DNA from: Pseudomonadales bacterium
Lineage (GTDB): Bacteria; Pseudomonadota; Gammaproteobacteria; Pseudomonadales; Azotimanducaceae
Assembly (NCBI GenBank): GCA_028283025.1
Contig: JAPYNO010000012.1
Span: 1-49,098, forward strand
Direction of reading: 5' to 3'
DNA length: 49,098 nucleotides
Shown here: positions 33,264-41,513 of the stretch, one piece after another
Position numbering within the stretch: position 1 is the stretch's first letter
Layout: every line of letters begins with the position of its first letter
Made by a program: the position numbers and the translations under genes
Notes under the pieces: generated by a model
Database searches by the model: none
Seen by the model: only the letters and a program-made list of their open reading frames with translations
Told to the model about the DNA's origin: nothing

Positions 33264-34070
33264 TTAGCGGCGTTGAAAGTTGCCTGGACGGCGCTCAGCC
33301 ACTGATCGGATGCCTTCGACGGCATCGTCGGTGGCGCGCAGTCGCTGTTGTTCAGCGAGCTCGTGTTCAGTGATTTCGGCGACGGCATCGGCCAGGCCCC
33401 GCCTTTGCGTCGCCCGCACAGACTCCACCGCAAGCGGTGCGTTCTCGGCCATCTCAGCTGCAAACTTGACTGCATCAGCGCGAATGTTCTCTAAGCTCGA
33501 CAGACGATCCGCAAGACCAATTGCAACAGCTTCTTCGCCACTGATACGGCATCCAGTGAGCAGCATTCGCACCGCCTGTTGCATGCCAACGATACGCGGC
33601 AACGTCACGCTGATGCCAAAGCCAGGATGGATGCCGAGCTTGACGAAGTTCGCTGCGAAGCGAGCTTCTGGGCAGACCACACGAAAATCCGGTACTAGCG
33701 AGACACCCAGTCCACCGCCAATGGCAGGCCCTTGAATGGCACCTACAACGGGCTTTGCGCAGCAGAACAGGCGCACTGCAGCGCGATAGAGGCGACCGGT
33801 GGTGTCGTCGCGAAAACCGTGCTCGCCGAACTGCCGGTCAGCGCTGGCATCTTCGGGGCCGCGTCCGAAATTGGCCCCTGCGCAAAAGGATTTCCCTTGC
33901 GATGCCAGCACTAGCGCACGACAAGCATCATCCTGATCAAGCGCCTCAAAGGCATCTGCCATTTGCTCAATTAGCTGATAGTCAAAGAAGTTATGCGGCG
34001 GACGCTGGATTTCAACAATGGCCACCATGCCATCGAAACTGATGCCAAGCTCTGGAAAATCATAGGACAT
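33264..34070 (-). CDS. Crotonase-fold (enoyl-CoA hydratase/isomerase) family protein
   Basis: A 268-aa cytoplasmic crotonase-superfamily protein. The oxyanion-hole segments GKSFCAGANFG and GPAIGGGLGVSL are present, with KLGIHPGFG. The two catalytic glutamates of classical enoyl-CoA hydratases (in GGGxE and PETKLGI contexts) are not at the expected places here: GGGLGVSL and ANFVKLGI. It may therefore be an isomerase, thioesterase-like or otherwise divergent member acting on an acyl-CoA. It sits between the LLM gene and a stable hairpin that contains its probable Shine-Dalgarno. Confidence 0.88.
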   Translation of the reverse strand: MSYDFPELGISFDGMVAIVEIQRPPHNFFDYQLIEQMADAFEALDQDDACRALVLASQGKSFCAGANFGRGPEDASADRQFGEHGFRDDTTGRLYRAAVRLFCCAKPVVGAIQGPAIGGGLGVSLVPDFRVVCPEARFAANFVKLGIHPGFGISVTLPRIVGMQQAVRMLLTGCRISGEEAVAIGLADRLSSLENIRADAVKFAAEMAENAPLAVESVRATQRRGLADAVAEITEHELAEQQRLRATDDAVEGIRSVAERRPGNFQRR

Positions 34071-34077
34071 GGGCAGA

Positions 34078-34099
34078 CGCCCCTTGCAAAAAAGGGGCG
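34078..34099 (-). promoter_or_regulatory. Hairpin enclosing the probable RBS of the crotonase-fold gene
   Basis: A perfect 8-bp stem CGCCCCTT/AAGGGGCG with a 6-nt loop. On the minus strand the 3' arm carries AAGGGG, about 9 nt before the ATG at 34070, so folding would mask the ribosome-binding site. No T-tract follows, which argues against a terminator for the upstream gene. Confidence 0.45.
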
Positions 34100-34132
34100 A
34101 AGCGTAGCACAGCCTTACAAGCCGTGATGGGG

Positions 34133-35242
34133 CTATGCTGACGCTTCGTTGTCCGTGCGCAGGCTCGTTGACGAGATGTCCTGGCGAAACTCGGACTGTG
34201 AGACACCTTCGGCGAGCGCACGCAGCGATTTCGGCAGTGAAAGGTCGGCAAGCGTCTGAAAGCCACTTTGCATATGTCTTCCAAAGACGAGGAAGCGCAC
34301 AGACCGTTCCGCAAGAAGCTTGAAGCTCTCTGTGCGCCGCGCCGAACTCTCGTAGAAACGCGCATCTGCAATGCGTGCCATGGTATCGACACCAACAACG
34401 AACGTGACGCCTGCAAACGCCTCAGCCTTTTGCGAAAAGAGTGGCAGCCGAGTCAGCCAAAGGTCGCCCTTGCCTGAGAGCGCTTCGATGCGGCGCTCAA
34501 CTTCGACGTAGTCGAGGGCTGCCTTGTCGGCATTGGCAATGCACAGTTCAAGCGCTACGGCACAACCAAGACGGTGGCTCGCATAGTCAAGCATGGCTTG
34601 ATGGCCTTGGTGAAACGGATCGAACGCGCCGCAAAAAAGGGCTTCTGGCAACGCGCCCTGCCCGCCCGCGCAGAACTTTGCACGCTCACCGAAGGTGAGA
34701 TCGACAAGTTCAGGATTCGCCTTGGCTGATCGCGTCTCAATCATCGCATCCCCCGGCAGCACTGGCTCTAAATCAAGAAGCGTCTGCTGCAAAAATGCGA
34801 GCGCTATATCCGATACGGTTTTCTCTTGCGCTTGGCGATGCACGCCCTTGACGAGCCGGATGGTGAGCTTGTGCGTCGCATCAAGCGTCTGCACAGACAT
34901 GTGCGCACGATCCTCGCCACGCCGCTTGCGATTGGTGGCAAGCGCAGCAGTGAGGCCAAACCCGAACAGGCGCGCAGACGGCGCATCACCGGCAAGCTCG
35001 CGCGCGCGCGCAAAACCTTTCATTCCGAGCGCGCCTGAGATGCGACTGTTCACCGAGGCGCCGACCTTGCCGATCAGTGATTCAAGTGCGGACTCGCTAT
35101 AGGGCACGGTCGCTTCAAGCACAGTTGCCGATGCGCCCGGGATGGTCAATAGCTGCGGAACAAGACCGCTGCCGCCGCCAGTCACATACAAAGCGCCTTG
35201 CCAGCCGGAGGCGTGCAGCGCTTGCATGGCCTCTGTAGTCAA
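34133..35242 (-). CDS. CinA-like domain fused to a nucleotidylyltransferase domain
   Basis: A 369-aa two-domain protein. The N-terminal ~160 residues match the CinA C-terminal (nicotinamide-nucleotide amidase-type) fold: LYVTGGGSGLVPQLL, IPGASATVLEATVPYS. The C-terminal part from about residue 200 is a nucleotidylyltransferase with FCGAFDPFHQGHQ, as in NadD/CoaD enzymes, ending FVVGVDTMARIAD...FLVFGR. The pairing suggests pyridine-nucleotide salvage (deamidation of NMN, then adenylylation), but this is inference. The TTG start at 35242 overlaps the stop of the alpha/beta hydrolase (TTGA); an ATG at 35227 is the alternative. Confidence 0.85.
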   Translation of the reverse strand: MTTEAMQALHASGWQGALYVTGGGSGLVPQLLTIPGASATVLEATVPYSESALESLIGKVGASVNSRISGALGMKGFARARELAGDAPSARLFGFGLTAALATNRKRRGEDRAHMSVQTLDATHKLTIRLVKGVHRQAQEKTVSDIALAFLQQTLLDLEPVLPGDAMIETRSAKANPELVDLTFGERAKFCAGGQGALPEALFCGAFDPFHQGHQAMLDYASHRLGCAVALELCIANADKAALDYVEVERRIEALSGKGDLWLTRLPLFSQKAEAFAGVTFVVGVDTMARIADARFYESSARRTESFKLLAERSVRFLVFGRHMQSGFQTLADLSLPKSLRALAEGVSQSEFRQDISSTSLRTDNEASA

Positions 35243-36102
35243 AGGAACTCGCGCAGGACTGTCAAAAACTGATCGAGCTGGTCGTGATGCACCCAATGTC
35301 CGGCACCGTCGATCTTCGCCACACGCGCATTTTGAAAACGCGCCAAGAGCGCTTCATCGGGCATCGCGAATCCCGACTGCGCACCGTGTACAAGCAGCAC
35401 CGGACACTCGATTCGATGAAACGCGCCTTCCAGGGTATTGGATTGATGATTGAGCGGCGAAAAGACGCGCACATAATTATCGAACTTCCAACTATAGGTG
35501 CCGTCCTCGTTGCGATTGGCCCCATGCAGCGTCAGGTGACGCGCTTGATCTTCGGAAAGATGCGGATTCTCGTCCTGCATGCGCTTGAGGGCATCACCAA
35601 GCGTTTGGTAGCGACGCGGCATGCGCCCGGATGCGCGCCGCAAATCCTCCACCCAGCCACGCATGCGCTCATGCAGGGGCGTCTTGTCAATCATGGCCTT
35701 GATCTCTGGAGGCGGCCCTAGACCCTCGATGAGAACAAGCTTTTCGACCTTGTCGGGCTGCATGCCCGTGTAGTGCGCTGAGATCGCGCCGCCAAGCGAA
35801 TGACTCACGATGGTGACCTTCTCTGTCGCCACCTGATGCACAAGTTGCGCGATGTCATAGACAAAGTCCATGTGCATATAGGTGCCGCCCACCATCCACT
35901 GCGAATCGCCATGACCCCGAAGGTCAGGCGCAATGATGTGATAGTCGTTCTTGAGCGCCTGCGCGACCCAGTCCCAATTGCGGCAGTGGTCGCGGCCGCC
36001 GTGTACTAACAGCAGCATTGGCGCACCTTCGTTGCCCCAATCCACATAGTGCAGTCGCAAGCGCTGTGAAAAGTACACGCGGGATGTGGGGCCTGCGTCC
36101 AT
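35239..36102 (-). CDS. Alpha/beta-hydrolase (MhpC-like)
   Basis: A 287-aa cytoplasmic alpha/beta-hydrolase-fold protein. The oxyanion region LLVHGGRDHCRNWD, the strand APDLRGHGDS, the nucleophile Ser102 in VSHSLGG, and the catalytic histidine in GAGHWVHHDQ are visible, with a helical cap between. Such proteins hydrolyse esters or C-C bonds of ring-fission products, or act as epoxide hydrolases. ATG 36102 was preferred over a TTG five codons earlier. It overlaps the CinA-fusion gene by 4 bp. Confidence 0.9.
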   Translation of the reverse strand: MDAGPTSRVYFSQRLRLHYVDWGNEGAPMLLLVHGGRDHCRNWDWVAQALKNDYHIIAPDLRGHGDSQWMVGGTYMHMDFVYDIAQLVHQVATEKVTIVSHSLGGAISAHYTGMQPDKVEKLVLIEGLGPPPEIKAMIDKTPLHERMRGWVEDLRRASGRMPRRYQTLGDALKRMQDENPHLSEDQARHLTLHGANRNEDGTYSWKFDNYVRVFSPLNHQSNTLEGAFHRIECPVLLVHGAQSGFAMPDEALLARFQNARVAKIDGAGHWVHHDQLDQFLTVLREFL

Positions 36103-36150
36103 AGAACATCGTGCCAAAGTCGAGCTGATAGGGGATTATAGAGGTGAGAC

Positions 36151-37290
36151 TTAAGAAGCGTGCTCGCGAATGAGGCCCAAAATGCCTTCGACCGTCTCGC
36201 GGTCTGTTGCAAGACCGTCGTCACCCTGCACAGATACCTGCCAATTGCTGCCGATTTCAGAGATTTCAATCCTCACGTCCACAGAGTTGCCGCGCCCGAA
36301 TCTGAGCATGCGCCCTAAGAAGCCTAGTTCTTCACCTCCACGCAGCCGCGCCTTTGAGAAGCTCGCAAAGATCACCCGATCTTCACGATTCAGATCCTGG
36401 ATCTCGGCGCCAGCCTCTTCCAAAGCAAGGCGCAGTGTCGCCCAGGCGCGCTCAAAGTCGAGTTCGAAAACGAGGATTGGGGCACGCGACTCGTCTTCTT
36501 CAATACGCGCTTTCGGACGCACTCGCACATCGGCCCCAACGAGCGAGACCGCGGATGTGTCGATATTGGCACCAAGAAAGCGTCCGCTTTCAAGAAGAAT
36601 CGCGCTCTCAAGCTCGCTGTCTGACGACGCATCAGGCCATTCTTTTTCAATGGCTTCGCTTTTGTCGGACAGGTGCCGCGCATGGATTTCCGTAGTGGCT
36701 TCGCGCAAACTCGACTCCAGACGGAACACAAACCTATCGCGCGCGCCTACTAGCGCTTCCCCGCGCGAATCTCGAATGAAGGTCTGCGCTGGGCTGCCGC
36801 CATCATCGCTCGCATCGATCCATGCGGTCGCCACCTGTCCGTAGACTGCCACTTCACCTTCTGCGCTGATACCAAACTCAGAGAGAAACCGCATGAACTT
36901 CGGCCAGACTTCAGACACTGGCTCTGGCACGAGCAACCAGCGACGCTCACCAAGTCGCTGCATGCGAATGCTCTCGCCTTCCCGCAAGCCGTACAGCACT
37001 TCGGGCTTTGGCGGCTCTTTGGGAAAGTACCTCGGCGCTTCGTCAGTCTCAACCTCCGGCACTTCAACGCCCCCCTCGATGGCAATCAGTCCAAGATCAG
37101 GCGGCACCACGAGCGGCTGGTGACTGATCGCCTGCAAATAATCATCGGAGCGATCCACAATAAGGCCACGATCATCACCGAGCCAAACGCAACCTGACAA
37201 GAAGGCCAACGACAATATGAAACCAATCCCCTTAAGAGGGGAGGGCAAGCCAACAAAGCAGGCTTGGTGAAGGGGACGCACACTCACCAC
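36151..37290 (-). CDS. bamC: Outer-membrane protein assembly factor BamC (NlpB-like lipoprotein)
   Basis: Up to 379 aa. A signal peptide with lipobox FLSGC precedes the mature lipoprotein. The early segment DDYLQAISHQPLVVPPDL is the conserved BamC N terminus that contacts BamD. Two helix-grip domains follow (WLLVPEPVSEVWPKFMRFLSEFGI and LDFERAWATLRLALEEAGAEI). It is part of the BAM complex that inserts beta-barrel proteins. It is directly downstream of dapA with a 7-bp overlap, the normal gammaproteobacterial order. The GTG start gives a rather long signal peptide; a later start cannot be excluded. Confidence 0.9.
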   Translation of the reverse strand: MVSVRPLHQACFVGLPSPLKGIGFILSLAFLSGCVWLGDDRGLIVDRSDDYLQAISHQPLVVPPDLGLIAIEGGVEVPEVETDEAPRYFPKEPPKPEVLYGLREGESIRMQRLGERRWLLVPEPVSEVWPKFMRFLSEFGISAEGEVAVYGQVATAWIDASDDGGSPAQTFIRDSRGEALVGARDRFVFRLESSLREATTEIHARHLSDKSEAIEKEWPDASSDSELESAILLESGRFLGANIDTSAVSLVGADVRVRPKARIEEDESRAPILVFELDFERAWATLRLALEEAGAEIQDLNREDRVIFASFSKARLRGGEELGFLGRMLRFGRGNSVDVRIEISEIGSNWQVSVQGDDGLATDRETVEGILGLIREHAS

Positions 37291-38192
37291 GACTGTTCCT
37301 CACTCAAAATCCTATCAATCAACGATTCAAGGCGCGCCCGGTTTGCCGCGGACAATGCCTGTAGTGGCAGCCTGATACCCGCATCGATTCGTCCCATGTA
37401 ATGCAACCCCCATTTGACTGGAATCGGATTGGATTCTACGAACAGGACTTTGTGAAGTGGTTGCAGGCACGCATCAATGCGCCCAACCTCATCAGAGTCG
37501 CCGCGCGCATGCGCTTCGCACAAGCGCGCCATAAGGCTTGGCACTATGTTGGCTGTCACTGAAATGACACCAGCCGCACCAAGGTCGAGCATGTCTGTGG
37601 TCAGCTCGTCCTCACCCGAGAGCACGTCAAACCCATCCCGACAGGCAGCGATGATTTGACTGACTCGGCTGACCTCTCCACTCGCCTCCTTGACGCTCAC
37701 AAAGCGCGGATGCTCGCTCAGTTGCGCAATGGTTTCGGGCAAAAGATCGCACGCCGTGCGCCCCGGTACGTTGTACAGGATGATTGGCAGGGAAACGGCC
37801 TCGGCAACCGCTTCGAAGTGCGCGCGCAGTCCAGATTGCGTTGGCTTGTTGTAATAGGGCGTCACTTGCAGCAAGGCATCCGCACCGAGGCCTTCTGCTT
37901 GCTGCGAAAGACACACCGCCTCGCTCGTTGAATTGGCGCCGGTGCCCGCAATGATGGGCAGCGCGCCGTTTGAACGCTTCACGCAGTGGCTGATGAAGTC
38001 AAGATGTTCATCGACTTCGAGTGTTGCGGATTCTCCCGTCGTGCCCACCGCGACAATCCCCTTTGTACCCGACTGCATATGCCATTCGATCAGTCCATCA
38101 AGCGAGGGCCAATCAATAGCGCCGGACACCTTCATGGGCGTCACCAAGGCCACAATACTGCCGCGCAAGCTATCCGTCATATGCTCCGTCAT
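37284..38192 (-). CDS. dapA: 4-hydroxy-tetrahydrodipicolinate synthase (DapA)
   Basis: A 302-aa TIM-barrel class I aldolase that condenses pyruvate with aspartate semialdehyde in lysine and peptidoglycan (diaminopimelate) synthesis. The Schiff-base lysine is Lys168 (VSVKEASG), the catalytic tyrosine Tyr140 (YNVPGRT), and the substrate loop GTTGES is present. The second ATG at 38180 (MTDSLRGSIVALVTPM) would also give a normal protein. It is followed by bamC with overlapping ends. Confidence 0.96.
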   Translation of the reverse strand: MTEHMTDSLRGSIVALVTPMKVSGAIDWPSLDGLIEWHMQSGTKGIVAVGTTGESATLEVDEHLDFISHCVKRSNGALPIIAGTGANSTSEAVCLSQQAEGLGADALLQVTPYYNKPTQSGLRAHFEAVAEAVSLPIILYNVPGRTACDLLPETIAQLSEHPRFVSVKEASGEVSRVSQIIAACRDGFDVLSGEDELTTDMLDLGAAGVISVTANIVPSLMARLCEAHARGDSDEVGRIDACLQPLHKVLFVESNPIPVKWGLHYMGRIDAGIRLPLQALSAANRARLESLIDRILSEEQSW

Positions 38193-38288
38193 ACGCGCAT
38201 TAGTCCAGTGTGAGCCAATGTGAATCAGTGTGAGGCTTGCATGGTAGCGGCATCACGAATTTTGGCAAGTCTCACAATTCAACAGGCC

Positions 38289-38555
38289 CTACGGCTTGTC
38301 AATTTTCTGCAGGATATAGGCATAGACTCCATCAGCGTGCTCGGCTTCGAGCAGCAAGTGCCCGCTTTGCTGAGAAAATACTTCAAAGTCGCGCACCGAG
38401 CCAGGATCCGTCGCAAGCACATGCAGCGTCTGCCCAGCTTGCATGGCATTCAAAGCGCGCTTCGCCTTCAGGAGTGGCATTGGGCAGTGAAGCCCGCGCA
38501 CATCAAGCTGAACGTCGGTCGAGGTCACTAGCGATTGGGCACAAGAAAGGGACAC
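38289..38555 (-). CDS. TusA-family sulfurtransferase
   Basis: An 88-aa (or 79-aa) cytoplasmic sulfur-carrier protein. The signature DVRGLHCPMPLLKAKRAL carries the persulfide cysteine, Cys24. TusA-like proteins relay sulfur for tRNA thiolation, molybdenum cofactor or sulfur oxidation. Both possible starts are GTG (38555 or 38528) without a clear Shine-Dalgarno. It lies 96 bp upstream of dapA and is divergent from bepA; a tusA-like gene beside bepA is known in other gammaproteobacteria. Confidence 0.9.
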   Translation of the reverse strand: MSLSCAQSLVTSTDVQLDVRGLHCPMPLLKAKRALNAMQAGQTLHVLATDPGSVRDFEVFSQQSGHLLLEAEHADGVYAYILQKIDKP

Positions 38556-38618
38556 ACGCCCATTTCATCACAGCCTCGACCTCGCCAACAAGCTCACGGC
38601 AAGGCGTATCATCAGCGC

Positions 38619-40097
38619 ATGTCACATTCCGCACGGTCACTTCACGCCTCGCGATATTGCAACCTGCTCATCAGTATCTGTATGAACGCCTGCATTGCGC
38701 TTGCGCCCTTGGCGGCCGCCCAGGAATCAGACAACGTCGAGCTGCCAGAGCTTGGCGACACCACGTCAGGCATTGTATCGATCAGTGAAGAGCGACGCCT
38801 TGGCAAAGAGCTGCTTCGTCAAGTGCGCCGGCAAGTACCGACGGTGAACGACCCGATTCTCAAGTACTTCGCCGAAGTGTCTTTATACCGCATCACCGAG
38901 TTCGCCAACCTGCCCGATGCAGGCTTGTTTCCAGTCCTGATCGACAGCAGCGAGCTCAACGCCTTCGCCGCGCCCGGCGGTATCGTCGGCATCAATCTTG
39001 GCCTCCTGTTGGATGCCCAGGATGTGCATGAATTTTCCGGCGTGCTCGCACACGAGCTTGCGCATCTCAGTCAACGCCACTTCGCACGCGGGATCGAAGC
39101 GCGGCGCGCATCGATGTTTCGAGATGTCGCCGCCTTCGTGGCCGCACTTGTGGTGGCGGCAACCGCTGGCGGTGATGCCGGCATAGCAGCCCTTGGCGGT
39201 GCGCAAACCCTATCCGCAGCAGGCAGCATGCGCTACAGCCGCGCACTTGAGGGCGAGGCAGACCGCATCGCCATCAACACCATGCACAAGGCGGGCCTTG
39301 ATCCGATGGGCATATCGCGCATGTTTGAACGCATGCAGCAGCGCTACCGATTCAGGCGCACACCGCCTGCCTACCTCTTGAGCCACCCTTTGTCCGAAGA
39401 GCGTATCGCTGATACCAAGCAGCAAGCCACGCGCTATCCGCAGCTTGAATACAGCAACTCTCGCTCGTATCAAATGATGCGTGCACGCACGCTTGTTCGC
39501 TACGCTGAATCGCCACAAGCCGCCGTTGACTACTGGCAGCGCAAAGTCGAAGAAGGCAGCCAACCACACATCGCACGCTACGGGCTCGCATACGCCCTTG
39601 CCATGAACGATAAGGCCGCGCACGGTCTCGATACGTTGCGCCCTATGCAAACCGCGTTTGACGACAGCTTGCTGTTCGCCGCAAGCCAAGCGGAGCTCAT
39701 GATCAAAGCAGGGCAGCTCGACCAAGCGCTGTCATTCCTGACGCGGCAACTGATCCTCAATCCCGACAATGCGCCGCTATCGATGCTCAAAGCGCAAGCG
39801 CTCACTGCCGACGAGCGCTATGCAGAAGCGACCGAAGTGCTGAAACGTCAGTCCGTGCTGCATCCTGAAGATTACGATGTCTGGTTTGAACTCGCTGAAA
39901 CTGCCGGGCTTGCCGATGACACCATGCAGGTACACATGGCAAGGGCCGAGTTCTTCGCGCTCACCGGCGACTTTGAAGGCTCACTCAAGCAGCTCGAATT
40001 TGCGGCAAAGCTTGCCAATCCTGCCCAGTTTGAGTTGCTCGCGGGATTGAGTCAGCGTATCCGCGATTTACGCGGCGCGATTGCGGCGAGTCGCTGA
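38619..40097 (+). CDS. bepA: Periplasmic M48-family metalloprotease/chaperone (BepA-like)
   Basis: A 492-aa protein with a signal peptide (ending near LAAAQES), an M48 peptidase domain with zinc motif HELAH at 145-149 and the third ligand in EGEAD, and a C-terminal TPR region (about 290-492). BepA (YfgC) supports outer-membrane protein and LPS-transport (LptD) assembly and degrades stalled substrates. ATG 38619 was chosen because it precedes a proper signal peptide. It is convergent with nadA. Confidence 0.93.
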   Translation: MSHSARSLHASRYCNLLISICMNACIALAPLAAAQESDNVELPELGDTTSGIVSISEERRLGKELLRQVRRQVPTVNDPILKYFAEVSLYRITEFANLPDAGLFPVLIDSSELNAFAAPGGIVGINLGLLLDAQDVHEFSGVLAHELAHLSQRHFARGIEARRASMFRDVAAFVAALVVAATAGGDAGIAALGGAQTLSAAGSMRYSRALEGEADRIAINTMHKAGLDPMGISRMFERMQQRYRFRRTPPAYLLSHPLSEERIADTKQQATRYPQLEYSNSRSYQMMRARTLVRYAESPQAAVDYWQRKVEEGSQPHIARYGLAYALAMNDKAAHGLDTLRPMQTAFDDSLLFAASQAELMIKAGQLDQALSFLTRQLILNPDNAPLSMLKAQALTADERYAEATEVLKRQSVLHPEDYDVWFELAETAGLADDTMQVHMARAEFFALTGDFEGSLKQLEFAAKLANPAQFELLAGLSQRIRDLRGAIAASR

Positions 40098-40132
40098 GCA
40101 CACAACCTTCACATACATTCACATGCAGTCAT

Positions 40133-41188
40133 TTAGCTGGAAGCGGGCTGCGCACCGAACTCAAGCATGCGTATCAACGGCCGCATCGCCCGGCGCCCGA
40201 GGTCCGGATCCACATGAATCTCGAAGGCATCCATGTCCAAGAGCGCCTGCTTGAGCGACGTGAGCTCGTTCATGGCCATCCACGGACAGTGCGCGCAGCT
40301 TCGGCAGGTAGCACCATGCCCGGCGGTCGGCGCTTCAATGAAGGTCTTGCCGGGACACTCTAGGCGCAGCTTGTGAAAGATGCCGCGATCAGTCGCGACA
40401 ATGAACGTCTGATTTGGCAAGGACTTTGCCGCAGCAATGATTTGACTCGTTGAACCCACGACATCCGCTTGCGCGATCACGCTGCGCGGCGACTCTGGAT
40501 GCACGAGCACGCCAGCACTTGCATGGACGCGGCGAAGATCATTGAGCGCTTTGCCTTTAAATTCGTCATGCACAATGCAGGCAGCGTTCCATAGCAGCAT
40601 GTCGGCACCGGTTTCACGGGCGATCCAATCACCGAGGTGCTTGTCTGGCGCCCACAGGATTTTCTCGCCTTTCGCCGCCAAATGTTCCACGATTTTGAGC
40701 GCGACACTGCTCGTCACCACCCAGTCCGATAAGGCCTTGACCTCAGCCGAAGTATTGGCGTAGACAACTACGGTGCGCTCTGGATGCTGATTGATCAAGG
40801 ATTTGAAGGCATCGGGCGGGCAACCAAGATCGAGCGAGCAGTCGGCATCGAGCCGCGGCATGACAACGCGCTTTTCAGGACTTAAGATCTTGGCCGATTC
40901 GCCCATGAAGCGAACGCCGGAAACGATCAGTGTATTCGCTGGATGATCGCGCCCGAAGCGCGCCATCTCAAGTGAATCGGCGACTATGCCGCCTGTTTCG
41001 GCGGCAAGATCTTGAATGTCGGCATCGACATAATAGTGCGCCACAAGCACAGCGCCACGCTTTTCAAGCAGCGCACGGCACTCCGCAAGAAGCGCCTCGC
41101 GCGCCTTTGCTTCGAGTATTTCCGCCGAATGCAGCGGGATTTCGCAGGCATCGAGCGTGAAATCAAGCTCGGCTAGGTCGGCGCCCAT
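40133..41188 (-). CDS. nadA: Quinolinate synthase A
   Basis: A 351-aa [4Fe-4S] enzyme that condenses iminoaspartate with dihydroxyacetone phosphate to quinolinate for NAD synthesis. The cluster cysteines Cys117, Cys204 and Cys301 align with E. coli Cys113, Cys200 and Cys297, and the motifs [27 protein letters not shown] and HPESP are typical. nadB and nadC are not nearby. Confidence 0.96.
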   Translation of the reverse strand: MGADLAELDFTLDACEIPLHSAEILEAKAREALLAECRALLEKRGAVLVAHYYVDADIQDLAAETGGIVADSLEMARFGRDHPANTLIVSGVRFMGESAKILSPEKRVVMPRLDADCSLDLGCPPDAFKSLINQHPERTVVVYANTSAEVKALSDWVVTSSVALKIVEHLAAKGEKILWAPDKHLGDWIARETGADMLLWNAACIVHDEFKGKALNDLRRVHASAGVLVHPESPRSVIAQADVVGSTSQIIAAAKSLPNQTFIVATDRGIFHKLRLECPGKTFIEAPTAGHGATCRSCAHCPWMAMNELTSLKQALLDMDAFEIHVDPDLGRRAMRPLIRMLEFGAQPASS

Positions 41189-41226
41189 CTATTCACCCTG
41201 CGGGCAGGTGCGTCAAGTCCGAATAA

Positions 41227-41427
41227 TTATAGCGATTCACTGCATTCGCAACCGTCTGCACCGTAGCAGGCAGTGCGCTTGGCACCCTTCCATTCGAGCT
41301 TGCGTGCGAGTGCGCAAAGATCTTGAATGATCGCGTGCGTCAAAAGACTGACGTATGAAAACGGCTGCAAAGGGCTCTCATCGACCGCTTCTAGATGGCA
41401 TGGTACTGAATGGCATTGTGTGTTCAT
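41227..41427 (-). CDS. Possible small cysteine-rich protein upstream of nadA
   Basis: A 66-aa ATG-started frame in the 325-bp gap between nadA and the gshB-like gene. It has a helical middle (LLTHAIIQDLCALARKLEWK) and a C-terminal cysteine cluster (CYGADGCECSE). No recognised family and no Shine-Dalgarno; it could be chance. Its position 38 bp upstream of nadA on the same strand would allow co-transcription. The rest of the gap shows nothing firm. Confidence 0.35.
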   Translation of the reverse strand: MNTQCHSVPCHLEAVDESPLQPFSYVSLLTHAIIQDLCALARKLEWKGAKRTACYGADGCECSESL

Positions 41428-41513
41428 GACTTTGCATATGGGGACATCGAAGGACTTTTCAACCTTTCAATCGAAATGTGATAATTGGCCATTCATGCTG
41501 CGAGCCTTGCGCC

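Noticed and set aside
37216..37233. CCCCT/AGGGG hairpin in the bamC signal-peptide region
   Set aside because: Only a 5-bp stem within coding sequence; not convincing as a regulatory site or terminator.
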